64,000 nt of DNA from Phycobacter azelaicus (GTDB taxonomy: Bacteria > Pseudomonadota > Alphaproteobacteria > Rhodobacterales > Rhodobacteraceae). Within the stretch, counting starts at the first letter, position 1. Each line of letters begins with the position of its first letter. The notes beneath the pieces were generated by a model that was not told the origin of the DNA, searched no databases, and was given only the letters and a program-made list of their open reading frames with translations. A program made the position numbers and the translations under genes. This document shows positions 1 through 8,263 of this stretch, one piece after another. The stretch lies in the NCBI RefSeq assembly GCF_014884385.1, contig NZ_WKFH01000003.1, forward strand, positions 2,822,001-2,886,000, in the 5' to 3' direction.

Positions 1-293
1 TGAAGTTTGCGCTGCACGTAGGCGAGCATTTCCTCGAGAGGCTCTCCCTCAGGGTCGAGCGCGCGCAGGGGATCTAGCCAGGTATCCAGGAGTTCTGACA
101 ATAGCGCTGTGAAAATGGCTTCTTTCGAGGGAAAGTAATAGAGCAGATTTGGCTTTGAGAGCCCCGCTTCACTGGCGATTTGATCGACCGTTGCCCCGCG
201 AAACCCGTGCGCGGAAAACACTTCCAGAGCAGCCTCCAGAATGGCGGCGCGATTCTTTTTTTGAATGCGAGTCGGGGATCTGTCCTTGGGCAT
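1..293 (-). CDS. rutR: TetR-family pyrimidine regulator RutR (3' part beyond window)
   Basis: The first 97 codons of a TetR-family repressor are present; the rest lies to the left of the window. The start is the ATG at 293, giving MPKDRSPTRI. A TetR helix-turn-helix is visible, with residues RGATVDQIASEAGLSK followed by the NLLYYFPSKEAIF segment and then LDTWLDPLRAL, which is the pattern I know from E. coli RutR. RutR senses uracil/thymine and represses pyrimidine catabolism and transport genes. The divergent genes here are pyrimidine catabolic, and a perfect RutR operator sits between them and this gene, so both sequence and context agree. The ligand-binding domain is not visible. Confidence 0.85.
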   Translation of the reverse strand, partial: MPKDRSPTRIQKKNRAAILEAALEVFSAHGFRGATVDQIASEAGLSKPNLLYYFPSKEAIFTALLSELLDTWLDPLRALDPEGEPLEEMLAYVQRKL

Positions 294-430
294 GAGGTCG
301 TTTTATGTCCTTGACTGTCGCGGCGTTTGCAGAACGCCTGTATTTCACACATTTCACCTGTAAACCAAGCGTTTTCGCTGCCTACATGTCGCAATTTCTT
401 GACTGACTGTACTCGCATGGTAGCTTGACT

Positions 431-446
431 TTGACCAGTTGGTCAA
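431..446. promoter_or_regulatory. RutR operator 1 (perfect palindrome)
   Basis: The site reads TTGACCAGTTGGTCAA. It matches the known RutR consensus TTGACCAnnTGGTCAA at every defined position. It lies in the 281-base divergent gap between rutR and the amidohydrolase gene, 128 bases before the ATG at 575, so it could control both directions. Confidence 0.88.
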
Positions 447-574
447 ATCCGGTCCTGCATCGAAAAGCGTGGACGGAGGTACGGGTTTGGGTCAACGCTT
501 CAAAGCCACCAATAGGGCGCAAAGCCCAAAAAATAACCTGCAACATGTGCGGGATGAACAGGAAGGAAGCTGCG

Positions 575-1825
575 ATGACGTCGCTTGGACAGAATTTAAA
601 GATCAACGGCGATCGGCTGTGGGACAGTCTCATGGACATGGCCAAGATCGGCCCGGGCGTTGCGGGCGGGAACAATCGCCAGACGCTGACGGATGAGGAT
701 GCTGAGGGGCGCGCCCTGTTCCAGAAATGGTGCGAGGATGCAGGCTGCACCATGGGCCTGGATCAGATGGGCAATATGTTTGCCCGTCGCGAAGGCACCG
801 ACCCCGATGCTTTGCCAGTCTACGTGGGCTCGCACCTTGATACACAGCCCACCGGGGGCAAATACGACGGGGTCCTCGGGGTACTGGGCGGTCTGGAGTT
901 AATTCGCTCGCTCAACGACATGAATATCAAGACAAAACACCCCATCGTTGTGACCAACTTCACCAATGAGGAAGGCACGCGCTATGCGCCCGCCATGCTG
1001 TCATCGGGGGTGTTTGCAGGCATACACACGCAAGAGTGGGCTTACGATCGGGTGGACGCCGAAGGCAAGAAATTCGGCGATGAGCTGAAGCGGATCGGCT
1101 GGCGCGGTGACGAGGAGGTCGGGGCCCGCAAGATGCATGCCTTCTTTGAGCTTCACATTGAGCAGGGTCCGATCCTTGAGGCCGAGGGCAAGGATATCGG
1201 GGTTGTCACGCACGGTCAGGGCCTCAGCTGGACGCAAGTTACCATCACCGGCAAGGATGCCCATACTGGATCGACCCCGATGCCGATGCGCCGCAATGCG
1301 GGGCTCGCAATGGCGCGCATTCTGGATGCTGTGGATGAAATCGCCTGGTCCCATGCGCCGCATGCGGTCGGGGCGGCGGGACATATCGATGTCTATCCAA
1401 ATTCGCGCAACGTGATCCCCGGTAAGGTGGTCTTCACCGTCGATTTCCGCAGCCCCGAGCTCGACGTGATCGAGGACATGGAGAACCGCCTGCGTGAAAA
1501 GGGGCAGGAGATCGCCGATGCCATGGGCATGGAGATTGAATTCGAAAAGGTCGGTGGCTTTGACCCGGTGAAATTCGATGATGCTTGCGTTACAGCGGTG
1601 CGCAGCGCGGCCGAGCGGCTGGGTTATTCGCATCTCGACATCATTTCCGGTGCCGGCCATGATGCGTGCTGGATCAACCGAGTGGCACCGACCGCCATGG
1701 TTATGTGCCCCTGTGTCGACGGGCTAAGCCACAATGAAGCCGAAGAGATTAGCAAGGAATGGGCCGAATCCGGGGCAAATGTCCTGTTCCATGCCGTCGT
1801 CGAAACAGCTGAAATCGTTGAATAA
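575..1825 (+). CDS. N-carbamoyl-beta-alanine amidohydrolase / Zn-dependent hydantoinase-carbamoylase
   Basis: M20-type amidase of the hydantoinase/carbamoylase family, 416 residues. It is expected to hydrolyse N-carbamoyl-beta-alanine (or the 2-methyl form from thymine) to the beta-amino acid, CO2 and ammonia, the third step of reductive pyrimidine breakdown. Metal-ligand motifs are visible: GSHLDTQPTGG with H88, KYDG with D98, NEEG at 131-134, HIEQGP at 194-199, and a late GAGHDA and LSHNEAEE. The frame is open upstream to 425, but the ATG at 575 follows a GGAAGGA box and gives the usual family length. It is first in the operon behind RutR operator 1. L-N-carbamoylase on hydantoins is the alternative; the regulator and the dihydropyrimidinase downstream favour the pyrimidine role. 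Confidence 0.88.
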   Translation: MTSLGQNLKINGDRLWDSLMDMAKIGPGVAGGNNRQTLTDEDAEGRALFQKWCEDAGCTMGLDQMGNMFARREGTDPDALPVYVGSHLDTQPTGGKYDGVLGVLGGLELIRSLNDMNIKTKHPIVVTNFTNEEGTRYAPAMLSSGVFAGIHTQEWAYDRVDAEGKKFGDELKRIGWRGDEEVGARKMHAFFELHIEQGPILEAEGKDIGVVTHGQGLSWTQVTITGKDAHTGSTPMPMRRNAGLAMARILDAVDEIAWSHAPHAVGAAGHIDVYPNSRNVIPGKVVFTVDFRSPELDVIEDMENRLREKGQEIADAMGMEIEFEKVGGFDPVKFDDACVTAVRSAAERLGYSHLDIISGAGHDACWINRVAPTAMVMCPCVDGLSHNEAEEISKEWAESGANVLFHAVVETAEIVE

Positions 1826-1864
1826 GCCGATGGAAGTCTCTGCCCTTCAGGAGCTAGTGATCCG

Positions 1865-2185
1865 GTGATTGGATCCGGCCTCTCCATCCCCGATCGGATC
1901 ACACATCTGATTGAGACGGAGATGGCAGAATTCAACGTAACCAGCGAGGTTTCGCTTGCGATCCTTCAGGCCTTTCGCGCAGCCCTTTGTGAACCCGAGG
2001 AAGTCACCGTGAATTTCTCGGGCGGGCTGACACAAGAGTGCTGGGCCGTCACGCGGGCCAATGGCGACTACAGGGTCATATATTTGCCTCTGGCAGGGTA
2101 CTTCTCTCTTTGCGTCGAATCCGTTTTCGGGCCGTTGGATATCGGCGTACATGGACATGCAATCGGCTGTTTCAGCTCCGTCTGA
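1865..2185 (+). CDS. Small protein of unknown function in the pyrimidine operon
   Basis: I do not recognise this family. The reading frame starts at a GTG with AGGAG 11 bases before it and encodes 106 residues; an in-frame ATG at 1922 would give 87 residues. It has no signal peptide or clear membrane segment. The middle (EEVTVNFSGG, QECWAVTRANGDYRVIYLP) alternates like beta strands, and the end contains GHAIGCF. It fills the 399-base gap between the amidohydrolase and dihydropyrimidinase genes on the same strand, so it is probably co-transcribed. Function cannot be assigned. Confidence 0.6.
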   Translation: MIGSGLSIPDRITHLIETEMAEFNVTSEVSLAILQAFRAALCEPEEVTVNFSGGLTQECWAVTRANGDYRVIYLPLAGYFSLCVESVFGPLDIGVHGHAIGCFSSV

Positions 2186-2224
2186 TCCAAGCTGAAATAA
2201 AGAAAAAACAGGGAGTTAATAGAT

Positions 2225-3679
2225 ATGAGTAAAGTCATCAAGAACGGCACGATCGTCACGGCTGATCTCACCTACAAAGCGGATGTTCTGATCGAAGGCG
2301 GCGTTATCACAGAGATCGGTGCAAACCTCAAAGGGGATGAGGAACTTGATGCCACCGGCTGCTATGTGATGCCGGGTGGGATCGACCCGCATACCCACCT
2401 CGAGATGCCCTTCATGGGCACCTATTCCTCGGATGATTTCGAAAGCGGCACCCGCGCGGGCCTTGCGGGCGGCACCACCATGGTCGTCGACTTTGCCCTG
2501 CCCAATCCGGGCGAAAGCCTGCTGGATGCGCTAAAACGTTGGGACAACAAATCCACCCGCGCCAACTGCGACTACTCCTTCCACATGGCCGTAACCTGGT
2601 GGGGGGAGCAGGTCTTTGACGACATGAAGACCGTGATCGAAACCCGCGGTATCAACACGTTCAAGCACTTCATGGCGTATAAAGGCGCGCTTATGGTCAA
2701 TGACGATGAGCTCTACGCCAGCTTCCAGCGCCTGTCGGAACTTGGCGGTATTGCCATGGTGCACGCAGAAAACGGTGATGTGGTCGCGGAACTCAGCGCC
2801 AAACTCCTGGCCGAGGGCAACAATGGCCCCGAGGCGCATGCCTATTCCCGCCCGCCGCAGGTGGAAGGCGAGGCCACCAACCGCGCCATCATGATTGCCG
2901 ATATGGCGGGCGTGCCGCTTTACGTGGTGCATACCTCCTGCGAGGAAAGCCACGAGGCGATCCGCCGGGCCCGCATGCAGGGCAAGCGTGTCTGGGGCGA
3001 ACCGCTGATCCAGCACCTGACCCTGGATGAAAGCGAATACTTCAACCAGGATTGGGACCATGCCGCGCGCCGCGTGATGTCGCCTCCCTTCCGGAACAAG
3101 CAGCACCAGAACAGTCTGTGGAATGGCCTTCAGTCTGGCTCCCTGTCGGTTGTGGCGACGGATCACTGCGCCTTTACCACCGATCAGAAACGCTATGGCG
3201 TGGGCGACTTCACCAAGATCCCCAACGGGACAGGTGGCCTTGAGGACCGCATGCCGATGCTCTGGACGCATGGTGTGAACACCGGCCGACTGACACCAAA
3301 CGAGTTCGTTGCAGTCACTTCAACAAACATTGCCAAGATCTTGAATTGCTATCCGAAAAAAGGTGCAGTCCTGGTGGGCGCCGATGCTGATCTCGTGGTC
3401 TGGGATCCGGAGAAGAGCAAGACCATTTCGGCTTCCTCGCAGCAGTCCTCGATCGATTACAACGTTTTTGAAGGGCATGATGTCAAAGGCCTGCCGCGCT
3501 TCACACTGACCCGAGGCCATGTGGCGGTGCATGACGGTGAAATCCGCACCCAGGAAGGCCATGGTAAATTTGTCGAACGTGAGGCAAATACCACCGTGAA
3601 CAAGGCGCTTTCGACCTGGAAGGAACTGACCGCCCCCCGCCCGGTGGAGCGGACCGGCATTCCGGCAACCGGCGTGTAA
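2225..3679 (+). CDS. hydA: Dihydropyrimidinase
   Basis: Amidohydrolase-superfamily cyclic amidase, 484 residues, the usual length. It opens dihydrouracil or dihydrothymine to the N-carbamoyl-beta-amino acid, the substrate of the amidohydrolase encoded upstream. Visible signatures are GGIDPHTHLEMPF with the HxH metal pair at 56/58, FMAYKGA with the carbamylated lysine near residue 153, MVHAEN with H180, VVHTSCEE, and VATDHCAF with the catalytic-site aspartate. An AGGGAG box precedes the ATG. The dihydropyrimidine dehydrogenase genes are not in the window; in related genomes they lie nearby, so they may be beyond the left edge (inference). D-hydantoinase activity is possible because the families overlap. 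Confidence 0.93.
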   Translation: MSKVIKNGTIVTADLTYKADVLIEGGVITEIGANLKGDEELDATGCYVMPGGIDPHTHLEMPFMGTYSSDDFESGTRAGLAGGTTMVVDFALPNPGESLLDALKRWDNKSTRANCDYSFHMAVTWWGEQVFDDMKTVIETRGINTFKHFMAYKGALMVNDDELYASFQRLSELGGIAMVHAENGDVVAELSAKLLAEGNNGPEAHAYSRPPQVEGEATNRAIMIADMAGVPLYVVHTSCEESHEAIRRARMQGKRVWGEPLIQHLTLDESEYFNQDWDHAARRVMSPPFRNKQHQNSLWNGLQSGSLSVVATDHCAFTTDQKRYGVGDFTKIPNGTGGLEDRMPMLWTHGVNTGRLTPNEFVAVTSTNIAKILNCYPKKGAVLVGADADLVVWDPEKSKTISASSQQSSIDYNVFEGHDVKGLPRFTLTRGHVAVHDGEIRTQEGHGKFVEREANTTVNKALSTWKELTAPRPVERTGIPATGV

Positions 3680-3747
3680 TCTGGCGATCATCCGAAGGCG
3701 GGCCGCCCGGCGCGGTGGGCCGTCCTTCGTCCGACTAAGGCAATGAC

Positions 3748-4557
3748 ATGACTAATGAAACGACTTCCCAGGCCAGTTCCCCTCAGGCCGTCGTAGAAGC
3801 GCGCGATCTGAACCTGGTGTTCGAGACCAACGATGGTCCGGTGCAGGCGCTGAAGGATGTGAACCTCACCATCAACAAGGGCGATTTCGTCAGCTTCATC
3901 GGCCCCTCGGGCTGTGGCAAGACGACCTTTCTGCGGGTGATGGCGGCGCTGGAGCACCCGACCAGCGGCTCGATCACCGTGAACGGCATGACGCCGGATG
4001 AGGCGCGTCAGAAGCGGGCCTATGGCTATGTGTTTCAGGCTGCTGGGCTGTACCCATGGCGTACCATTGCCAAGAACATCAAGCTGCCGCTTGAGATCAT
4101 GGGCTACTCCAAGGAAGAGCAGGACAAGCGCGTCGCAGAAGTGCTTGATCTGGTGGAGCTTTCGGGCTTTGGCGGCAAATACCCCTGGCAGCTGTCGGGC
4201 GGCATGCAGCAGCGGGCCAGCATCGCCCGAGCGCTGGCCTTTGATGCCGATATTCTGTTGATGGACGAACCCTTTGGGGCCTTGGACGAGATCGTGCGCG
4301 ATCACCTCAATGAGCAGCTGCTCAAACTCTGGGCGCGTACGGATAAGACCATCGGTTTCGTCACCCACTCGATCCCCGAGGCGGTGTATCTGTCGACCAA
4401 GATCGTAGTGATGTCGCCGCGCCCGGGCCGGATTACGGACGTGATCGAAAGCACCCTGCCAAAGGAACGCCCGCTGGATATCCGCGACAGTCAGGAGTTC
4501 ATCGACATCGCGCACCGGGTGCGCGAGGGTCTGCGCGCGGGGCATAGCGATGACTGA
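3748..4557 (+). CDS. ABC importer ATP-binding protein (pyrimidine locus)
   Basis: ATPase subunit of an ABC importer of the SsuB/TauB/ThiZ type, 269 residues. Walker A is GPSGCGKTT near residue 52, the Q-loop region is FQAAGLYPW, the signature is LSGGMQQR, Walker B is ILLMDEPFGALDE, and the switch histidine is in VTHSIPEA. It energises uptake by the two permeases encoded downstream. The gene follows dihydropyrimidinase by 68 bases on the same strand, and a RutR operator stands before both the operon and the binding-protein gene. A pyrimidine base or its breakdown product is therefore the likely substrate; this is inference from context. Confidence 0.9.
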   Translation: MTNETTSQASSPQAVVEARDLNLVFETNDGPVQALKDVNLTINKGDFVSFIGPSGCGKTTFLRVMAALEHPTSGSITVNGMTPDEARQKRAYGYVFQAAGLYPWRTIAKNIKLPLEIMGYSKEEQDKRVAEVLDLVELSGFGGKYPWQLSGGMQQRASIARALAFDADILLMDEPFGALDEIVRDHLNEQLLKLWARTDKTIGFVTHSIPEAVYLSTKIVVMSPRPGRITDVIESTLPKERPLDIRDSQEFIDIAHRVREGLRAGHSDD

Positions 4558-4656
4558 TCCGTCCCGCAAAACCACTCACAGGCAGGGGGTGACATCCGTG
4601 CACCCTCTGTGCACCCCCCGTACACCGCCACGCTGCCAGACCGGGGAGGTGTTGCA

Positions 4657-5574
4657 ATGAAGAATATCCTCGCCGTTCTCACCGTTGTCGCCGCCATCAT
4701 CGCCTTCTGGTATGCCGCTTGCGTTCCGATGAACATCAAGGGCGTTCTGGATCAGGCCGAGCGGGCAGGGACAGCCGTCACCCCCGCCACCGCCAAGGAA
4801 CGCCGCGATATGGGCACCTTTGGGCTTGTGGCAACGAACTCCTTTGCCATTGCGGATACCTGGGGGCAGGATCGCCCACGTCTGCCCGCGCCGCATCAGG
4901 TTGCAATCGAGCTGTGGGAAACCACGGTGGAGAAAAAGATCACCTCCAAACGCAGCCTGATCTATCACGGGCAGGTGACGCTTTCCGCTACGCTTCTTGG
5001 TTTTGCCATCGGTACCGGCCTCGGTATCCTGCTGGCCGTTGGGATCGTACATTCCAAGGTGATGGATATGTCGGTGATGCCCTGGGCCATCGTCAGCCAG
5101 ACCATCCCGATCATCGCGCTGGCGCCGATGATCATCGTGGTGCTCTATTCCATCGGGGTGCAGGGGATCATTCCCAAGGCGATCATCTCGGCCTATCTCA
5201 GCTTTTTCCCGGTTGTTGTGGGCATGGTGAAAGGGCTGCGCAGCCCGGACCACATGCAACTAGATCTCTTGAAGACCTATAACGCCTCCACTTCGCAGGG
5301 GTTCTGGAAACTACGGCTGCCGTCCTCGCTGCCCTATCTATTTGCCTCGCTCAAGATCGGTATCGCGGCCTCGCTCGTCGGCGCCATCGTGGGGGAGCTG
5401 CCGACCGGCGCGGTTGCGGGCCTTGGTGCGCGACTTCTGGCAGGCAGCTACTACGGGCAGACTGTGCAGATCTGGTCGGCGCTGTTCGCAGCGGCCATTC
5501 TGGCGGCGCTTTTGGTGGCGCTTCTGGGGCTGATTGAACGTCTGGTTCTCAAACGCATGGGGATGAGCGCATGA
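4657..5574 (+). CDS. ABC importer permease subunit 1
   Basis: Inner-membrane permease of the BPD-type (SsuC/TauC-like) family, 305 residues from the ATG at 4657, which follows a GGGGAGGT box; the frame is open upstream to 4609 but without a good ribosome site. It has an N-terminal membrane anchor (about residues 2-25), then a long hydrophilic segment, then about five membrane helices. The EAA-like cytoplasmic loop lies around FWKLRLPSSLPYLF, where the ATPase docks. It overlaps the next permease by four bases (ATGA), which implies translational coupling and a heteromeric permease pair. Confidence 0.88.
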   Translation: MKNILAVLTVVAAIIAFWYAACVPMNIKGVLDQAERAGTAVTPATAKERRDMGTFGLVATNSFAIADTWGQDRPRLPAPHQVAIELWETTVEKKITSKRSLIYHGQVTLSATLLGFAIGTGLGILLAVGIVHSKVMDMSVMPWAIVSQTIPIIALAPMIIVVLYSIGVQGIIPKAIISAYLSFFPVVVGMVKGLRSPDHMQLDLLKTYNASTSQGFWKLRLPSSLPYLFASLKIGIAASLVGAIVGELPTGAVAGLGARLLAGSYYGQTVQIWSALFAAAILAALLVALLGLIERLVLKRMGMSA

Positions 5575-6416
5575 TTGAAGTTGCTATTGCCGCTCTGGTC
5601 TGGATTGGCGGCTGGTGGATCAACAGCCGCCTGGCCAACAGTCCTGCTGCCAAGACCCGGGCCGTGAAACTGCTGGTTCCGCTGATTTTTGGCGTGACCA
5701 TCCTGATTGTCTGGGAACTGCTGGTGCGCGGGCTTGAGGTCTCCATGGTGATCCTGCCGGCGCCCTCGATGATTGCCGAACGTTTCGCCACCTCGCTGCC
5801 GATCCTGTGGCAGGACTTTGCGCAGACTTTCATCAAGGGGGCGCTGTCGGGCTATATCATGGGATGTGTCGCCGCTCTGGCTGTGGCCGTGGCCGTGGAC
5901 CGCAGCGACTTTCTGCGTCGGGGCCTTTTTCCGGTGGGCAATTTCGTGGCAGCCCTTCCCATTGTCGGCACCGCGCCCATTCTTGTGATGTGGTTCGGGT
6001 TTGACTGGCAGTCCAAGGCGGCCGTTGTCGTGGTCATGGTGTTCTTCCCGATGCTTGTGAACACGGTTGCAGGCCTCAGCGAGACCTCGGCCATGCAGCG
6101 CGACCTGATGCGCACCTATGCGGCCAGCTATTGGCAGAGCTTTTTCAAGTTGCGTCTGCCCGCCGCCTTGCCGTTTATCTTCAACGGTTTGAAGATCTCG
6201 ACCACCCTTGCGCTGGTTGGCGCAATCGTGGCGGAATTCTTTGGCTCGCCCACCGTGGGCATGGGCTTTCGGATCTCGACCAGTGTCGGCCAGCTGGCAC
6301 TGGACATGGTCTGGGCCGAGATTCTGGTCGCGGCGCTTGCCGGTTCGGCCTTCTACGGCGTGATTGCCCTGATCGAGAAATCGCTGACCTTCTGGCACCC
6401 CTCGCAGCGGGGGTGA
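5571..6416 (+). CDS. ABC importer permease subunit 2
   Basis: Second BPD-type permease, 281 residues, beginning inside the stop of permease 1. Membrane segments are seen at the N-terminus, around LLVPLIFGVTILIVWELLV, and repeatedly in the core. The docking loop is FFKLRLPAALPFIFNGL, nearly the same as in permease 1. The two subunits would form the channel through which the substrate is delivered by the binding protein encoded from 6638. The gene is followed by a strong hairpin and then a separate RutR site, so the binding protein may be transcribed partly on its own. Confidence 0.88.
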   Translation: MIEVAIAALVWIGGWWINSRLANSPAAKTRAVKLLVPLIFGVTILIVWELLVRGLEVSMVILPAPSMIAERFATSLPILWQDFAQTFIKGALSGYIMGCVAALAVAVAVDRSDFLRRGLFPVGNFVAALPIVGTAPILVMWFGFDWQSKAAVVVVMVFFPMLVNTVAGLSETSAMQRDLMRTYAASYWQSFFKLRLPAALPFIFNGLKISTTLALVGAIVAEFFGSPTVGMGFRISTSVGQLALDMVWAEILVAALAGSAFYGVIALIEKSLTFWHPSQRG

Positions 6417-6426
6417 AACTGAAATT

Positions 6427-6459
6427 TCATCGCCCCGGACGCAGCCCTCGGGGCGATGA
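6427..6459 (+). terminator. Hairpin after permease genes, no T-run
   Basis: The 11-base arms TCATCGCCCCG (6427-6437) and CGGGGCGATGA (6449-6459) are perfectly complementary. No uridine tract follows, so it may stabilise or partly end the mRNA rather than act as a classical intrinsic terminator. Confidence 0.5.
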
Positions 6460-6578
6460 GACCAAAGGGCATCGGCCCGGTAATCCCACGGCCCCAATGG
6501 CGATAGAGGGAGCGCCGGACCAGCGCCCAAAGCTTGCGCAGACCGACAAAAAGCCAGGCAATGGCGCAATAAAAATCT

Positions 6579-6594
6579 TTGAACAAATGGTCAA
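6579..6594. promoter_or_regulatory. RutR operator 2 (one mismatch)
   Basis: TTGAACAAATGGTCAA differs from the RutR consensus TTGACCAnnTGGTCAA at one position (A for C at position 5). It lies 43 bases before the binding-protein start codon, inside the 221-base gap between permease and binding protein. The position suggests a second RutR-controlled promoter. A possible -10 element, CATAAC, lies near 6612. Confidence 0.78.
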
Positions 6595-6637
6595 ATTCGC
6601 GCAAGCTGCAACCATAACCAACAGGGAGAACCTACCA

Positions 6638-7624
6638 ATGAAACACATTCTGACAGCCGCCGCGCTGGCCCTAGGTGCCGCCGGAGCCGCTCAGGCAGCA
6701 GACGACGTCAAGCTGCAGCTCAAATGGGTGACACAGGCACAGTTCGCTGGCTATTACGTGGCGCTCGACAAGGGCTTTTACGAAGAAGAAGATCTGAACG
6801 TCACCATCCTGCCCGGTGGCCCCGATATTGCCCCGACCCAGGTGATTGCAGGGGGCGGCGCCGATGTGACCGTCGAATGGATGCCCGCTGCCCTGGCGGC
6901 CCGCGAAAAGGGCTTGCCGCTGGTCAATATCGCTCAGCCTTTCAAATCCTCGGGCATGATGCTGACCTGCTGGAAAGACACCGGCATCTCCGAGCCCAAG
7001 GATCTGGCCGACCGCACCCTTGGGGTGTGGTTCTTCGGCAATGAATTCCCCTTCATGAGCTGGATGAGCAAGCTGGGCATCTCCACCGAAGGCAAGGGTG
7101 AGATGGGCGTTGAGGTTCTGAAGCAGGGCTTCAACGTGGACCCGCTGCTGCAGCGTCAGGCGGACTGCATTTCCACCATGACCTACAACGAATACTGGCA
7201 GGTTCTGGACGCCGGCGTGTCGGCGGATGAACTGGTGACCTTCAAGTACGAAGACCAGGGCGTTGCGACGTTGGAAGATGGTCTTTACGTGCTGGAAGAC
7301 AAGCTGAGCGATCCGGCCTTTGCCGACAAGATGGAGCGTTTCGTGCGCGCCTCGATGAAGGGCTGGAAATATGCCGAAGCCAACCCGGATGAAGCCGCCG
7401 AGATCGTTCTGGACAATGACGCTTCGGGCGCCCAGACAGAAGAGCACCAGAAGCGCATGATGAGCGAGATCGCCAAGCTGACCGCAGGCAGCAATGGCGC
7501 ATTGGATGTTGCTGACTATGAGCGCACGGTTGCGACCCTGCTGGCGGGCGGGTCCTCGCCGGTGATCACCAAGGCTCCGGAAGGCGCCTGGACCCATGCC
7601 ATCACGGATGCGGCGCTGAAGTAA
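6638..7624 (+). CDS. ABC importer periplasmic binding protein, NMT1/THI5-like
   Basis: Periplasmic substrate-binding protein, 328 residues from the ATG at 6638 (AGGGAG eight bases before). A signal peptide is clear: MKHILTAAALALGAAG and cleavage after AAQA near residue 21. The mature start KLQLKWVTQAQFAGYYVA and the following KGFYEEEDLNVTILPGG are typical of the NMT1/THI5 group, which bind pyrimidine-like thiamin precursors and related molecules. The RutR site upstream and the catabolic genes in the same locus suggest a pyrimidine base or degradation intermediate as ligand. The frame is open far upstream, but that extension overlaps permease 2 and is not credible. Confidence 0.9.
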   Translation: MKHILTAAALALGAAGAAQAADDVKLQLKWVTQAQFAGYYVALDKGFYEEEDLNVTILPGGPDIAPTQVIAGGGADVTVEWMPAALAAREKGLPLVNIAQPFKSSGMMLTCWKDTGISEPKDLADRTLGVWFFGNEFPFMSWMSKLGISTEGKGEMGVEVLKQGFNVDPLLQRQADCISTMTYNEYWQVLDAGVSADELVTFKYEDQGVATLEDGLYVLEDKLSDPAFADKMERFVRASMKGWKYAEANPDEAAEIVLDNDASGAQTEEHQKRMMSEIAKLTAGSNGALDVADYERTVATLLAGGSSPVITKAPEGAWTHAITDAALK

Positions 7625-7647
7625 GCGGATCGCTTATCAGATTTCCG

Positions 7648-7680
7648 GCCCGTCCCTGATGTTTCAGGGGCGGGCTTTTT
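7648..7680 (+). terminator. Intrinsic terminator after the binding-protein gene
   Basis: Arms GCCCGTCCCTG (7648-7658) and CAGGGGCGGGC (7665-7675) pair with one G-U and are followed by TTTTT. It separates this operon from the convergent flavin reductase gene. Confidence 0.88.
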
Positions 7681-7701
7681 CATGTCTGTACAGCGGCAGC
7701 A

Positions 7702-8202
7702 TCAGCTTTGTTCCAGGAACCCGCCGTAAAGCCCCTGTTTGAAGATAAGACCTTTGCCGGGGCGGGTGGCAAAACGCTGCACTTCGCCCAGGATGATAGT
7801 ATGATCTCCGGCCGGGTGGGTTGCGTGGGCCTTGCAGTCGAAGCGGGCCAGAACCCCGTCGAGGAGCGGCGTGCCATGGGAGTCGGCCGTCCAAGGGGCC
7901 GCGCTGAAATCATCACCGCTGCGGGCAAAATGAATGGCAAGATCCAGTTGATCTTCGGCCAGAACATGGATTGCGTACTGTTGTGCGAAAGCAAAGGCGT
8001 CATGGCGAAGGGAGGCGCGGGCAGGGCACCACATCAACAGGGGCGGCTCCATCGAGACCGACGAAAAGCTGTTGGCGGTAAAGGCCAGCGGCCCTTTGTC
8101 TGTCAAAGTGGTGATCACGGTGACTCCGGTCGCAAAACAGCCCAATGCGTCGCGATAGGCCCGTTGTGTATCAGAGCCCGGAGTCAAGGTGGTGTCTGGC
8201 AT
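7702..8202 (-). CDS. Flavin reductase-like domain protein
   Basis: FMN-binding split-barrel protein of the flavin reductase-like family, 166 residues, about the normal size. The motif FATGVTVITTLTDKGPLAFTANSFSSVSMEPPLL is the family's typical N-terminal half, given here in part by FATGVTVIT and TANSFSSVS; GDHTIILGEV and GLIFKQGLYG form the C-terminal half. Such proteins reduce FMN or FAD with NAD(P)H, often for a partner monooxygenase. No monooxygenase gene is adjacent. It lies 61 bases after the exonuclease gene on the same strand, so it may be the last gene of that transcript. Confidence 0.85.
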   Translation of the reverse strand: MPDTTLTPGSDTQRAYRDALGCFATGVTVITTLTDKGPLAFTANSFSSVSMEPPLLMWCPARASLRHDAFAFAQQYAIHVLAEDQLDLAIHFARSGDDFSAAPWTADSHGTPLLDGVLARFDCKAHATHPAGDHTIILGEVQRFATRPGKGLIFKQGLYGGFLEQS

Positions 8203-8263
8203 GGTGCGCGCCCTTCATCTGAATGGTTCGTCAGATCTAGGCCCCGACCTGCCACGGGCCAGT

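Noticed and set aside
74..418. 114-codon minus-strand frame at the left edge
   Set aside because: The overlapping frame starting at 293 gives a clear TetR/RutR sequence, so this one is a shadow.
5451..6569. 372-codon minus-strand frame over permease 2
   Set aside because: It is antisense to a coupled permease gene and rich in His/Gly/Arg/Asp; no start signal.
6131..6637. Upstream extension of the binding-protein frame
   Set aside because: The extension overlaps permease 2 and would bury the clear signal peptide that starts at 6638.
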